Shown here piece by piece: positions 1 through 5,825 of a DNA stretch of 7,070 nucleotides. Made by a program: the position numbers and the translations under genes. The DNA lies in assembly GCA_027335515.1 (NCBI GenBank), contig DAHWHT010000262.1, positions 1-7,070 on the forward strand, written 5' to 3'. This DNA is from Clostridia bacterium. GTDB lineage: Bacteria; Bacillota_E; RBS10-35; JAJYVN01. The notes beneath the pieces are model-generated. The model searched no databases. It worked only from the letters and a program-made list of their open reading frames with translations, and was not told the origin of the DNA. The stretch's first letter is position 1; each line of letters starts with the position of its first letter.

Positions 1-1
1 G

Positions 2-64
2 GTCGCCGCGCTGGCCTTCCTTTTCGCGCTGCGTCTGTGGATGACGGGTGTCGGGCTGCCCTGA
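2..64 (+). CDS. C-terminal end of a membrane protein, possibly TRIC/UPF0126 family (partial)
   Basis: Only the last 20 codons before a TGA stop are inside the window; the gene begins beyond the left edge. The tail reads VAALAFLFALRLWMTGVGLP. It is a hydrophobic stretch, then an arginine and a short end closing on Leu-Pro. This resembles the final helix of the trimeric intracellular cation channel-like (UPF0126, YadS/YicG) family, whose members often end with an arginine-containing helix followed by a Leu-Pro tail. The match rests on very few residues and is a guess at family level. The gene converges on the minus-strand operon, with a 27-base gap between the two stop codons. Reading the first bases as coding is supported by the hydrophobic composition and the neat convergent spacing, and by nothing else. 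Confidence 0.4.
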   Translation, partial: VAALAFLFALRLWMTGVGLP

Positions 65-91
65 CCACGACGGCCCCGGGGCGCGGACCGC

Positions 92-547
92 TCAGTCCTC
101 CAGCGCTTCCTCCACCAACCCGGCATCCGCCGCCTGCGCGCCGGTCGGCTGGGTTGGCTCGAGGAACATGGCGCGCGCCTGCACCACCAGCGCGTCGTCC
201 CCCTCGCGACGGATGTCCGCACCGCAGCGCCACAGACGACCGCGATGCTCCTCCACCCACCCGTGCACCAGCAGGGATTCGCCCGCGCCCGCCGGACGGC
301 GGTAGCGCACCGTCACCTCCGCCGTCAGGGTGCGTCCCCCCTGCGCATACGCCGCATACCACATGGCGTCATCCACCACCGCCAGCAGCGCCCCGCCGTG
401 GACGGTGTCCGGCAGGCCCGTGAAGCGCTCCTCCGGCGACCACCGCGCCCGAGCCCCATCGGGCCCGATGTCGAACGCCAGATGCATCCCCGAGGGGTTG
501 TCGCGGCCGCAGACCAGACACCCGTGGCTGAAGCAGCGCCGCCGCAT
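92..547 (-). CDS. PaaI-like hotdog-fold thioesterase (4HBT superfamily)
   Basis: A 151-residue protein, a usual length for a single hotdog-domain acyl-CoA thioesterase. The N-terminus has a Cys-Leu-Val-Cys-Gly motif (Cys10, Cys13) followed by Asn-Pro-Ser-Gly-Met, a common opening in PaaI/YbgC-type proteins. The core His-Gly-Gly at 50-52, followed by an acidic pair at Asp59-Asp60, is the 4HBT signature at the central helix. The strand VTVRYRRPAGAGESLLVHG that follows is the usual substrate-tunnel strand. Such enzymes hydrolyse acyl-CoA thioesters in the cytoplasm; the acyl group cannot be read from sequence. The ATG is one base after the TAG stop of the deaminase gene, and G-rich bases precede it. 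It is the last gene of the operon. Open frame continues far upstream but only as an out-of-frame shadow of the deaminase gene. A link to SAM salvage is not obvious. Confidence 0.85.
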   Translation of the reverse strand: MRRRCFSHGCLVCGRDNPSGMHLAFDIGPDGARARWSPEERFTGLPDTVHGGALLAVVDDAMWYAAYAQGGRTLTAEVTVRYRRPAGAGESLLVHGWVEEHRGRLWRCGADIRREGDDALVVQARAMFLEPTQPTGAQAADAGLVEEALED

Positions 548-548
548 C

Positions 549-1838
549 CTACCGCCCCCCCAGAAGCCGCCGACTGGCCTCGACGGCCTGCGCGCGGACC
601 CGTTCGTGGTCGAGGCCGGGAAAGGCCCCGTGCTCCATGACCACGCGGCCGGCCACGACCGTGAGCACGACGTCCGCGTCGCGCGTCCCATACACCAGCG
701 CAGCCACCGGATCGGTGACGGGCAAGCGGTGCAGGCCATGGGGATCGATGAGAATGAAGTCCGCCGGGGCCCCGGGCACCAGGGTTCCGGCGAGCGGGTC
801 CAGACCGAGGGCGGCGGCGCCGTCGCGCGTGGCCATCGCCAGCAGCCGCCCGCAGGGGAGCGCCGCCGCGTCCTGTGCCTCCGCCTTTTGGAGGTAGCCG
901 GCGGTGGCCATCTCCTTCCAGAGGCTGAGCGTGTCGGTGCTGGCGGCCCCGTCGGTGCCCAGGCCGAGCCGCACCCCGGAATCCAGCAGCAGTCCGACCG
1001 GGGCGATGCCCGAACCGAGCTTGGCGTTGCTGACCGGGTTATGGGCCACCGCCACTCCGGGCCGCGCCAGTCGCGCGGCGTCCGCGGCGTCGACATGCAC
1101 GCCGTGGGCGCACAGCACGCCGACATCCAACGCCCCCACGCGCTCCAGAAAGGCCGCGGGTGAACAGCCGTGGCGGGCGCGGCAGCCGGCGTTTTCCGCG
1201 GCCGTCTCACTGAGGTGGGTGTGCAGGCGCACGCCGTGGCGCCGCGCGACGGCGATGGCCGCGTGCCACACCTCCGGCGGGCAGGTGTATTCGGCGTGGG
1301 GGGCGACCATGGCGGTGATGCGGCCGCCGGCGAGCCGCGGAGCCTGGCGGCACAGATCTTCGGCCTCCGCCATCGACCGTTCCCAATCGGGCCGCAGCCC
1401 GATCACGCCGCGGGCCAGGCTGGCGCGGATGCCGCTACGGGCGACCGCGGACGCGACCGCGTCCATGTGGTCATACATATCGGCAAAGGCGGTCGTGCCC
1501 CCGCGCAGCATCTCCAGACAGCCCAGGAGCGCACCGGTTTCGACGTCCCGATCGGTCAGGCGGGCCTCCGCCGGCCAGATGCGCTCCTGAAGCCAGCGCT
1601 GCAGGTCGAGGTCGGCGCCGTAGCCGCGCAGCAGGGTCATGGCCACGTGGTTGTGGCAGTTGACCAACCCCGGCAGGCAGATCAGCCCGTCCGCGGCGAT
1701 GGTCCGCTTTGCCCCGGCCGGCGTCGGGCGTGGGCCGACCGCCGCGATGCGGTCACCCTCCACCCACAGCGCGGTGCCCTCACGGATCGGGCCCCCGTCC
1801 GGCGTCCAGAGATCCGCCCCTTGGATGCACAGGTCCAT
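549..1838 (-). CDS. mtaD: 5-methylthioadenosine / S-adenosylhomocysteine deaminase (amidohydrolase)
   Basis: A 429-residue amidohydrolase of the TRZ/ATZ/MtaD group, which hydrolyses the 6-amino group of MTA, SAH and sometimes 5'-deoxyadenosine to give the inosine analogue plus ammonia. Metal ligands are visible: His62 and His64 in the N-terminal HNH segment, His208 in HTHLSET, and Asp296 in GLGTDGAAS. His181 (APHAEYT) and His245 (CAHGVH) align by spacing with the substrate-contacting and second histidines of the Thermotoga enzyme TM0936. A glutamate in IWPAEARL (Glu91) is the likely adenine contact. The first 55 residues and the last 75 form the usual composite beta domain. The length is normal and the protein looks intact. 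The ATG lies 15 bases after the ahcY stop and is preceded by a G-run that can act as a weak Shine-Dalgarno. The neighbouring ahcY and phosphorylase genes argue for MTA/SAH rather than triazines or cytosine. The exact substrate preference is inferred. Confidence 0.9.
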   Translation of the reverse strand: MDLCIQGADLWTPDGGPIREGTALWVEGDRIAAVGPRPTPAGAKRTIAADGLICLPGLVNCHNHVAMTLLRGYGADLDLQRWLQERIWPAEARLTDRDVETGALLGCLEMLRGGTTAFADMYDHMDAVASAVARSGIRASLARGVIGLRPDWERSMAEAEDLCRQAPRLAGGRITAMVAPHAEYTCPPEVWHAAIAVARRHGVRLHTHLSETAAENAGCRARHGCSPAAFLERVGALDVGVLCAHGVHVDAADAARLARPGVAVAHNPVSNAKLGSGIAPVGLLLDSGVRLGLGTDGAASTDTLSLWKEMATAGYLQKAEAQDAAALPCGRLLAMATRDGAAALGLDPLAGTLVPGAPADFILIDPHGLHRLPVTDPVAALVYGTRDADVVLTVVAGRVVMEHGAFPGLDHERVRAQAVEASRRLLGGR

Positions 1839-1853
1839 GACGGCCCCGCCCCC

Positions 1854-3116
1854 CTACCGCCAGCGGGCCATGTAGTCGCGCTGGGCGGAACTGAGTTCGT
1901 CCAGCGCCGCCCCGACGGCCGCCAGACGCAGGTGGGCCACGTCGAGGTCGATGGTCTCCGGAACCGGCAGCACCGCATGCGCCAGGCCCTCGCCCCGCAC
2001 GGCGACATGCTCCAGGGCCAGCGCCTGGACCGCGAACGAAATGTCCATGATCTCCACCGGATGGCCGTCGCCCGCCGCCAGGTTGACCAGCCGGCCCTCG
2101 GAAAGCAGGTGGATGGAACGGCCGTCGGGGAGCCGGAACGTTTCGACCGCTGGCCGCGCCGACCGGCGCTCCACCGCAAGCCCCGCGAGTTCGTCGACGG
2201 CGATCTCCACATCAAAGTGACCGGCGTTGGCCAGCACGACGCCGTTTTTGCAACGCTCGAAATGCTCGCGGCCCAGCACCCGGCGGTTTCCGGTGCAGGT
2301 GATCACGAAATCGGCGCGCGCCACCGCCTCCAACGCGGGCAGCACCGTGCAGCCGTCGAGCACCGCCTCGTTGGCGGCGATCGGGTCCACCTCGCAGACG
2401 GTCACCCGCGCGCCCAGCCCCTGGGCCCGGCGGGCGACCCCGCGGCCGCACCAACCGTAGCCGCAGACCAGGACCTCCTTGCCCGCCACGAGCAGGTTGG
2501 TCGCGCGCAGGACACCCTCCCACGCGGACTGGCCGGTACCATAGCGGTTGTCAAACAGATACTTCATCCGCGCGTCGTTGACCGCGATCACCGGAAAGGC
2601 GAGCACACCCTCGGCGGCCATGGCGCGCAGACGGTGCAATCCGGTCGTGGTCTCCTCCGTCGCCCCCGCGATCTCCGCAAGCTGCTCCGGCCGGCGGGCG
2701 TGCAGCATGGCCACCGCGTCGGCCCCGTCGTCCAGGAGCACACGCGGATGGGTATCCAGCACGTCCTCAAGGAAGGACTCGGCCTCTTGCGGCGTGGGGG
2801 CGTGCCACGCATAGACCCGCGGCCCCTGCGCCGCCAGGCCGGCACAGACATCGTCCTGGGTGGAAAGCGGATTGCTGCCGGTGATCGCCACCTGCGCGCC
2901 GGCCTGCTGCAGGGCCAGCGCCAAACAGGCCGTCTTTGCCTCCAGGTGAAGACAGATACCCATCCGCACCCCCCGCAGGGTGCCCCGCGCGGCGAGCCGG
3001 CGCGCAACGGCGGCCAGCACGGGCATGTGCGCCTGGGCCCAGGCAATCTTGGCGGCACCGGCCGCCGCCAGTCCCTCGTCCCGAATTCGCGAAGGCCGCA
3101 ACCGGTCCCTCGTCAT
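1854..3116 (-). CDS. ahcY: S-adenosylhomocysteine (or S-inosylhomocysteine) hydrolase, archaeal/Thermotoga type
   Basis: A 420-residue NAD-dependent hydrolase that splits SAH (or S-inosylhomocysteine) into homocysteine and a nucleoside. Family motifs seen: LDDGAD (Asp129-Asp130), GATEETTTG (151-159, Glu155), Lys185 and Asp189-Asn190 in MKYLFDN, the Rossmann loop GYGWCGRG (219-226) with Glu242 as the likely NAD ribose ligand, NAGHFDVEI (His300) and EGRLVNLAAGDGHP (340-353). It lacks the roughly 40-residue insert of many bacterial enzymes and the Lys/Tyr C-terminal tail of the animal form, ending at Ala-Arg-Trp-Arg. The adenine-side segment is LHLEAKTA, with Glu59 and Lys61 where human SAHH has Thr57 and Glu59. 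Together with GYGWCGRG this marks the archaeal/Thermotoga subtype. The ATG overlaps the phosphorylase stop as ATGA, and a G-rich ribosome site precedes it. Family assignment is firm; which nucleoside it prefers is open. Confidence 0.93.
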   Translation of the reverse strand: MTRDRLRPSRIRDEGLAAAGAAKIAWAQAHMPVLAAVARRLAARGTLRGVRMGICLHLEAKTACLALALQQAGAQVAITGSNPLSTQDDVCAGLAAQGPRVYAWHAPTPQEAESFLEDVLDTHPRVLLDDGADAVAMLHARRPEQLAEIAGATEETTTGLHRLRAMAAEGVLAFPVIAVNDARMKYLFDNRYGTGQSAWEGVLRATNLLVAGKEVLVCGYGWCGRGVARRAQGLGARVTVCEVDPIAANEAVLDGCTVLPALEAVARADFVITCTGNRRVLGREHFERCKNGVVLANAGHFDVEIAVDELAGLAVERRSARPAVETFRLPDGRSIHLLSEGRLVNLAAGDGHPVEIMDISFAVQALALEHVAVRGEGLAHAVLPVPETIDLDVAHLRLAAVGAALDELSSAQRDYMARWR

Positions 3117-3940
3117 GCCTCGCGCCCCTCCCCCGCCCCCGTCGTGGGGACCCGAATCCCCGCCGGCGCCGGCGGGCAGCGGTCACACGGGCCCGCGGCC
3201 CCCGCGGCGACGGTGGCCAAGAGCAGCCGCCGCACCCCCGCGGTCGCCTGACCCATGGCCTCGACCACTTCGGCGTGCGTCAGGGGCCGACCGGCCAGCC
3301 CGGCCGCGAAGTTGGTGACCACGGCCACCGAGGCATAGCAAAGTCCGGCCTCCCGGGCCAACACCACCTCCGGCACCCCGGTCATGCCCACCAAGTCGCC
3401 GCCCAGGCGCGCATAGGCGCGGATCTCGGCGGGCGTCTCGAAACGCGGTCCTTCCGTGCAAACGTACGTCGCCTGCTCCACAAGGCCGATGCCGAGCCCG
3501 CGCGCCTCGACCGCCAGGGCGGCCCGCAGGCGGGGGCAGTATGGGTCGGTCATATCGGCGTGGTGCACCTGGCCGTCCTGACCGTCAAAGAACGTGGACG
3601 CCCGCGAACGGGTGAAATCGAGAAACTGATCGCAAAGGGCCAAGCCGCCGGGTGCCAGGTCGGCCCGCAACGACCCGCAGGCCGCCGTGGCCAGGCAGGC
3701 GCGCACCCCAAGGGCACGCAGGGCCCAGAGGTTGGCGCGGTAGGGGATGCGGTGCGGCGGCAGGCTGTGTCCCCGCCCGTGCCGGGGCAAAAAGGCCACC
3801 TCGACCCCGGCGTGGCCGCCGACGAAGGCCTCCACCGTTCCGTAGGGCGTCTCCACGGACTGCGCCCGAGGCTGCTCCAGCAACTCTGGATCGTACACTC
3901 CGGTGCCGCCGATGATGGCCCACTCGACCGCCAAGGTCAC
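3113..3940 (-). CDS. MTAP-family nucleoside phosphorylase, predicted S-methyl-5'-thioinosine phosphorylase
   Basis: A 275-residue member of the MTAP/PNP (trimeric) phosphorylase family, cleaving a 5'-methylthio-nucleoside with phosphate to a base and methylthioribose-1-phosphate. Phosphate-site elements are present: GGTG (11-14, Thr13), RHGR (53-56, Arg53-His54) and TAACGS (85-90, Thr85). Met186 (GMTGVPE) lies at the ribose. The methylthio pocket region HHADMTDPYCP (126-136) resembles human MTAP around His137, so a 5'-methylthio substrate is likely. The base site differs from human MTAP: TEGPRFETPAE puts Glu168 at the Ser178 position, and VVTNFAAG puts Asn210 and Ala212 at the Asp220 and Asp222 positions. 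Glu plus Asn is the PNP-type 6-oxopurine pair, as in methylthioinosine phosphorylases. The last 25 residues contain CDRC (252-255). The start is a GTG 21 bases after the ndk stop. GGAGG lies 15 bases upstream, which is long, but a G-run sits nearer. Confidence 0.88.
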   Translation of the reverse strand: MTLAVEWAIIGGTGVYDPELLEQPRAQSVETPYGTVEAFVGGHAGVEVAFLPRHGRGHSLPPHRIPYRANLWALRALGVRACLATAACGSLRADLAPGGLALCDQFLDFTRSRASTFFDGQDGQVHHADMTDPYCPRLRAALAVEARGLGIGLVEQATYVCTEGPRFETPAEIRAYARLGGDLVGMTGVPEVVLAREAGLCYASVAVVTNFAAGLAGRPLTHAEVVEAMGQATAGVRRLLLATVAAGAAGPCDRCPPAPAGIRVPTTGAGEGREA

Positions 3941-3961
3941 GCCCCCCCGCCGTCGCCTCCG

Positions 3962-4483
3962 CTACGCGCCGGTCACCCAGCCGTCCGCCGCGCGTTGGTA
4001 GGAGACGACCTCCTCCGGTCGGAAAAAGAGCGGGATCTCCCGGCGGGCCGACTCGGGACCGTCGGAGCCGTGGATGAGGTTGTTGGCGATGCTGAGCGCC
4101 AGATCGCCGCGGATGGTGCCAGGGGCGGCCTTGGCCGGGTCGGTGGCACCCATCAGGGCGCGCACGTGCTCGATCGCCCGGGGCCCCTCCCAGACCATCG
4201 CCAACATGGGCCCGGACGTGAGAAAGCCGATCAGCTCCTCGAAAAACGGGCGCTCGCGGTGCGGGGCGTAGTGGGCCTCCGCCAACCGCCGATCCGCCTG
4301 CAGGAACCGCGCCGCGCACAGGCGCAGGCCCTTGCGCTCCAGGCGGGCCACCACCTCGCCGGCCAGGGCCCTTTGAACCCCGTCCGGCTTGACCAACACC
4401 AGCGTCCGCTCCTGGAGACCCTCCGGGGCCGCCGCCTCGCCTGCCACCGCATCCCACTCCCTCTCCGCCGCCGGCCGGTTCAT
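3962..4483 (-). CDS. ndk: Nucleoside diphosphate kinase with N-terminal extension
   Basis: A 173-residue enzyme that transfers the gamma-phosphate between nucleoside triphosphates and diphosphates through a phosphohistidine. Core motifs run in order: ERTLVLVKPDGVQ (25-37, Lys32), HRERPFFEEL (75-84), TSGPMLAMVWEG (89-100), MGATDPAKAAPGTIRGDLA (111-129) and the catalytic loop NLIHGSDGPES (135-145) with His138. The C-terminal tail after PLFF (RPEEVVSYQRAADGW) matches the long-form bacterial Ndk. The chosen ATG overlaps the stop of the FAH gene as ATGA, with GAGG four bases upstream. This leaves 24 residues before the conserved ERTL start, rich in Ala and Glu and unlike the usual short Met-Glu-Arg-Thr opening. 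Alternatives are an upstream GTG at 4510 and an internal GTG at 4447, the latter preceded by GAGAGGGAG at good spacing. Gene identity is firm; the start is not. Confidence 0.93.
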   Translation of the reverse strand: MNRPAAEREWDAVAGEAAAPEGLQERTLVLVKPDGVQRALAGEVVARLERKGLRLCAARFLQADRRLAEAHYAPHRERPFFEELIGFLTSGPMLAMVWEGPRAIEHVRALMGATDPAKAAPGTIRGDLALSIANNLIHGSDGPESARREIPLFFRPEEVVSYQRAADGWVTGA

Positions 4484-5295
4484 CCCGCCTCGGCACGAAC
4501 CGGATTGCACAGCTCCCCCAGGCCGTCCAGGCGCACGCAGAAGCGATCCCCGGGGGCCAGACGGTCGACCCCGCTGGGGGTGCCCGTCAGCAGCACGTCC
4601 CCAGGCAGCAACGTCATGGCCTGCGAGGCGAAACGCACAAGTTCCACCGGGTCCGCGATCAACTGCGCGGTCGAGGCGGACTGCCGCCGCTCACCATTGA
4701 GCCAGCCGCTGATCTCGCGGTCGGCCGGATCGAAGTCGGTGTCCACCCACGGCCCGAGCGGGCAGAAGCTATCAAAGGACTTGGCCCGCATCCACTGCTG
4801 GTCGTGGTCCTGGATGTCGCGGGCGCTGACGTCGTTGGCCAGGGTGTAGCCGAAGATGGCATCCGCCGCCTCCTTTCGGCCCGCCGCGCGCCGCAGCGGC
4901 CGCCCGATCATCAGGGCGAGTTCCGCTTCATAGTCCGCGCGCTGGGTCTCCGGCGGCAGCACGATGGGCTCGCCCGGCCCCACCAGGGAACTGGGGGCCT
5001 TCAGAAAGAGCAGGGGGTCGCGCCTGGGCTGATCGGCGTCCATCGCCCGGGAGATGATCCCCGCGATCAGACGGTCGGAACCCTGCTGATCGTCCCGGTG
5101 GGTCTTGTAGTTGAGTCCCACGCACAGCACCTTGCTGGGCGTCGCGGGCACCAGGAGCGGCAGCCCTTCCAGGGCGACCGCCGCACCCGCGTCCACCCCT
5201 CCGAGATACGGGGCCTTGTCCAACGGCACCACCCAACGATCCTCGACGCGACCCCAAACCGCGTGGCCCTCCGCCGCAAAGCGCACGTAGCGCAC
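4480..5295 (-). CDS. Fumarylacetoacetate hydrolase (FAH) family protein
   Basis: A 271-residue protein of the FAH superfamily, whose members are metal-dependent C-C bond hydrolases, decarboxylases or isomerases acting on 2-oxo acids such as acylpyruvates and oxaloacetate. The N-terminal 50 residues form the small cap domain and LCVGLNYKTH (57-66, His66) opens the catalytic domain. Metal-ligand candidates are Glu123 and Glu125 in DYEAELALMIG and Asp155 in ANDVSARD. KSFDSFCPLGPW (172-183) and LLTGTPSGVD (235-244) are strongly conserved family segments. Residues about 67-95 are roughly 15 longer than usual between the catalytic histidine and LLFLKAPSS. The GTG start is chosen because GGAGGGAGG lies 7 bases upstream and because the cap domain starts there. 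Open frame extends to 5595 but that part shadows the peptidase gene. The substrate cannot be assigned; its place beside the SAM salvage genes is unexplained. Confidence 0.9.
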   Translation of the reverse strand: MRYVRFAAEGHAVWGRVEDRWVVPLDKAPYLGGVDAGAAVALEGLPLLVPATPSKVLCVGLNYKTHRDDQQGSDRLIAGIISRAMDADQPRRDPLLFLKAPSSLVGPGEPIVLPPETQRADYEAELALMIGRPLRRAAGRKEAADAIFGYTLANDVSARDIQDHDQQWMRAKSFDSFCPLGPWVDTDFDPADREISGWLNGERRQSASTAQLIADPVELVRFASQAMTLLPGDVLLTGTPSGVDRLAPGDRFCVRLDGLGELCNPVRAEAG

Positions 5296-5302
5296 CTGGG
5301 TG

Positions 5303-5311
5303 CCTCCCTCC
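5303..5311 (-). promoter_or_regulatory. Strong Shine-Dalgarno site deciding the FAH-family gene start
   Basis: On the minus strand this reads GGAGGGAGG, a near-ideal anti-16S match. It stands 7 bases before the GTG at 5295. It rules out the longer open frame as the gene start and indicates that this gene can be translated independently of the upstream block. It begins only 5 bases after the T-run of the terminator-like hairpin. Confidence 0.8.
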
Positions 5312-5316
5312 GCATG

Positions 5317-5346
5317 AAAAGGGCCGTGCCGCGGCCGGCAGGCCCT
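5317..5346 (-). terminator. Intrinsic terminator-like hairpin between the peptidase and FAH-family genes
   Basis: On the minus strand AGGGCCTGCC pairs with GGCA-C-GGCCCT: six base pairs, a single bulged C, four more pairs and a six-base loop (GGCCGC). A TTTT run follows immediately; its first T pairs with the opening A of the stem. The stem is almost all G-C. It ends the sulfur block 66 bases after the peptidase stop, and 5 bases separate it from the next Shine-Dalgarno. No convincing sigma70-type promoter is visible in the remainder of the 116-base gap, so partial read-through into the FAH-family gene is plausible. Confidence 0.6.
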
Positions 5347-5411
5347 GACGGAAACATGGAAACGCGCAACCGTTGAACACATTCTGCCCCACCGGCGCAC
5401 ATCCTGCGCGC

Positions 5412-5825
5412 TCAGGTGGCGGTGAGCAGACACTCCCGAACCTCGGTACCCTCCAAACGGTAGCCGCGCAGCACCGGCCGCTGCGGGTCGGCCAACGAAC
5501 AAATCAGATACACCGCCTCCGGATAGAGGGCCAGGCGCAGGTCCGTCTGCGACGGATACGCCTCGGTCTGCGGGTGGGAGTGAAAGACCCCCCACAGTTC
5601 TCCGCCGGAAGCATCCAAATCCATGGTCACCGCCAGGAGGTCGGCCGGCTCCACCTCATAGCGCACGGGACTGTGCGCGGCGTTGCGGGTCGGGTAAAAG
5701 CGCTCCGCCCGGTTCCCCCGTCCGCCCAGCAGACCACAGGCCTCCAGCGGCGCCTCGGCGCGGGCGTGCGCGACCATGGCCGCCCGCACATCCGCGGGCA
5801 GGACCAAAACCTCCGCGACGTTCAT
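5412..5825 (-). CDS. M67-family (JAMM/MPN+) metallopeptidase, Mec-like
   Basis: A 137-residue single-domain Mov34/MPN/PAD-1 zinc peptidase. The complete JAMM signature is present: Glu28 in PLEACGLLGG, His82-Ser83-His84, then seven residues, Ser92, two residues and Asp95. All metal and catalytic positions are intact. In Mycobacterium tuberculosis the homologue Mec removes newly made cysteine from the C-terminus of the sulfur carrier CysO; related proteins process ubiquitin-like ThiS/MoaD carriers. The cysteine synthase gene directly upstream and the rhodanese gene before it support a role in carrier-protein sulfur transfer here. The ATG overlaps the cysteine synthase stop as ATGA. An upstream in-frame ATG at 5858 would add 11 low-quality residues inside cysK and is less likely. 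The carrier protein itself is not in the window, so the substrate is inferred. Confidence 0.88.
   Translation of the reverse strand: MNVAEVLVLPADVRAAMVAHARAEAPLEACGLLGGRGNRAERFYPTRNAAHSPVRYEVEPADLLAVTMDLDASGGELWGVFHSHPQTEAYPSQTDLRLALYPEAVYLICSLADPQRPVLRGYRLEGTEVRECLLTAT

Noticed and set aside
73..82. Perfect palindrome GCCCCGGGGC between the convergent stop codons
   Set aside because: It has no loop and no T-run on either strand, so it does not make a normal terminator, and ten GC bases are expected by chance in such DNA.
548..1210. Extension of the thioesterase open frame to 1210
   Set aside because: This part is an out-of-frame reading of mtaD with Arg/Pro/Trp-rich content. The thioesterase motif set begins at the ATG at 547.
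3942..3948. Run of seven C (G on the minus strand) before the phosphorylase start, and similar runs near 558 and 1852
   Set aside because: Single G-runs without three further tracts at short spacing do not support a G-quadruplex; they are better seen as part of G-rich translation start regions.
1170..4849. Two very long plus-strand open frames (1170-3251 and 2936-4849)
   Set aside because: They lie opposite the mtaD, ahcY, phosphorylase, ndk and FAH genes, and their translations are low-complexity Arg/Pro/Gly/His-rich with no family motif. GC-rich DNA produces such antisense shadows.
5347..5411. Possible promoter before the FAH-family gene (CAGAAT, TTGCGC)
   Set aside because: The hexamers match poorly and are not at a 16-18 base spacing, so no promoter is called.
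5296..5595. Upstream extension of the FAH-family open frame to 5595
   Set aside because: The extra 100 residues overlap the peptidase gene and show no conserved features, while a strong ribosome site marks the GTG at 5295.
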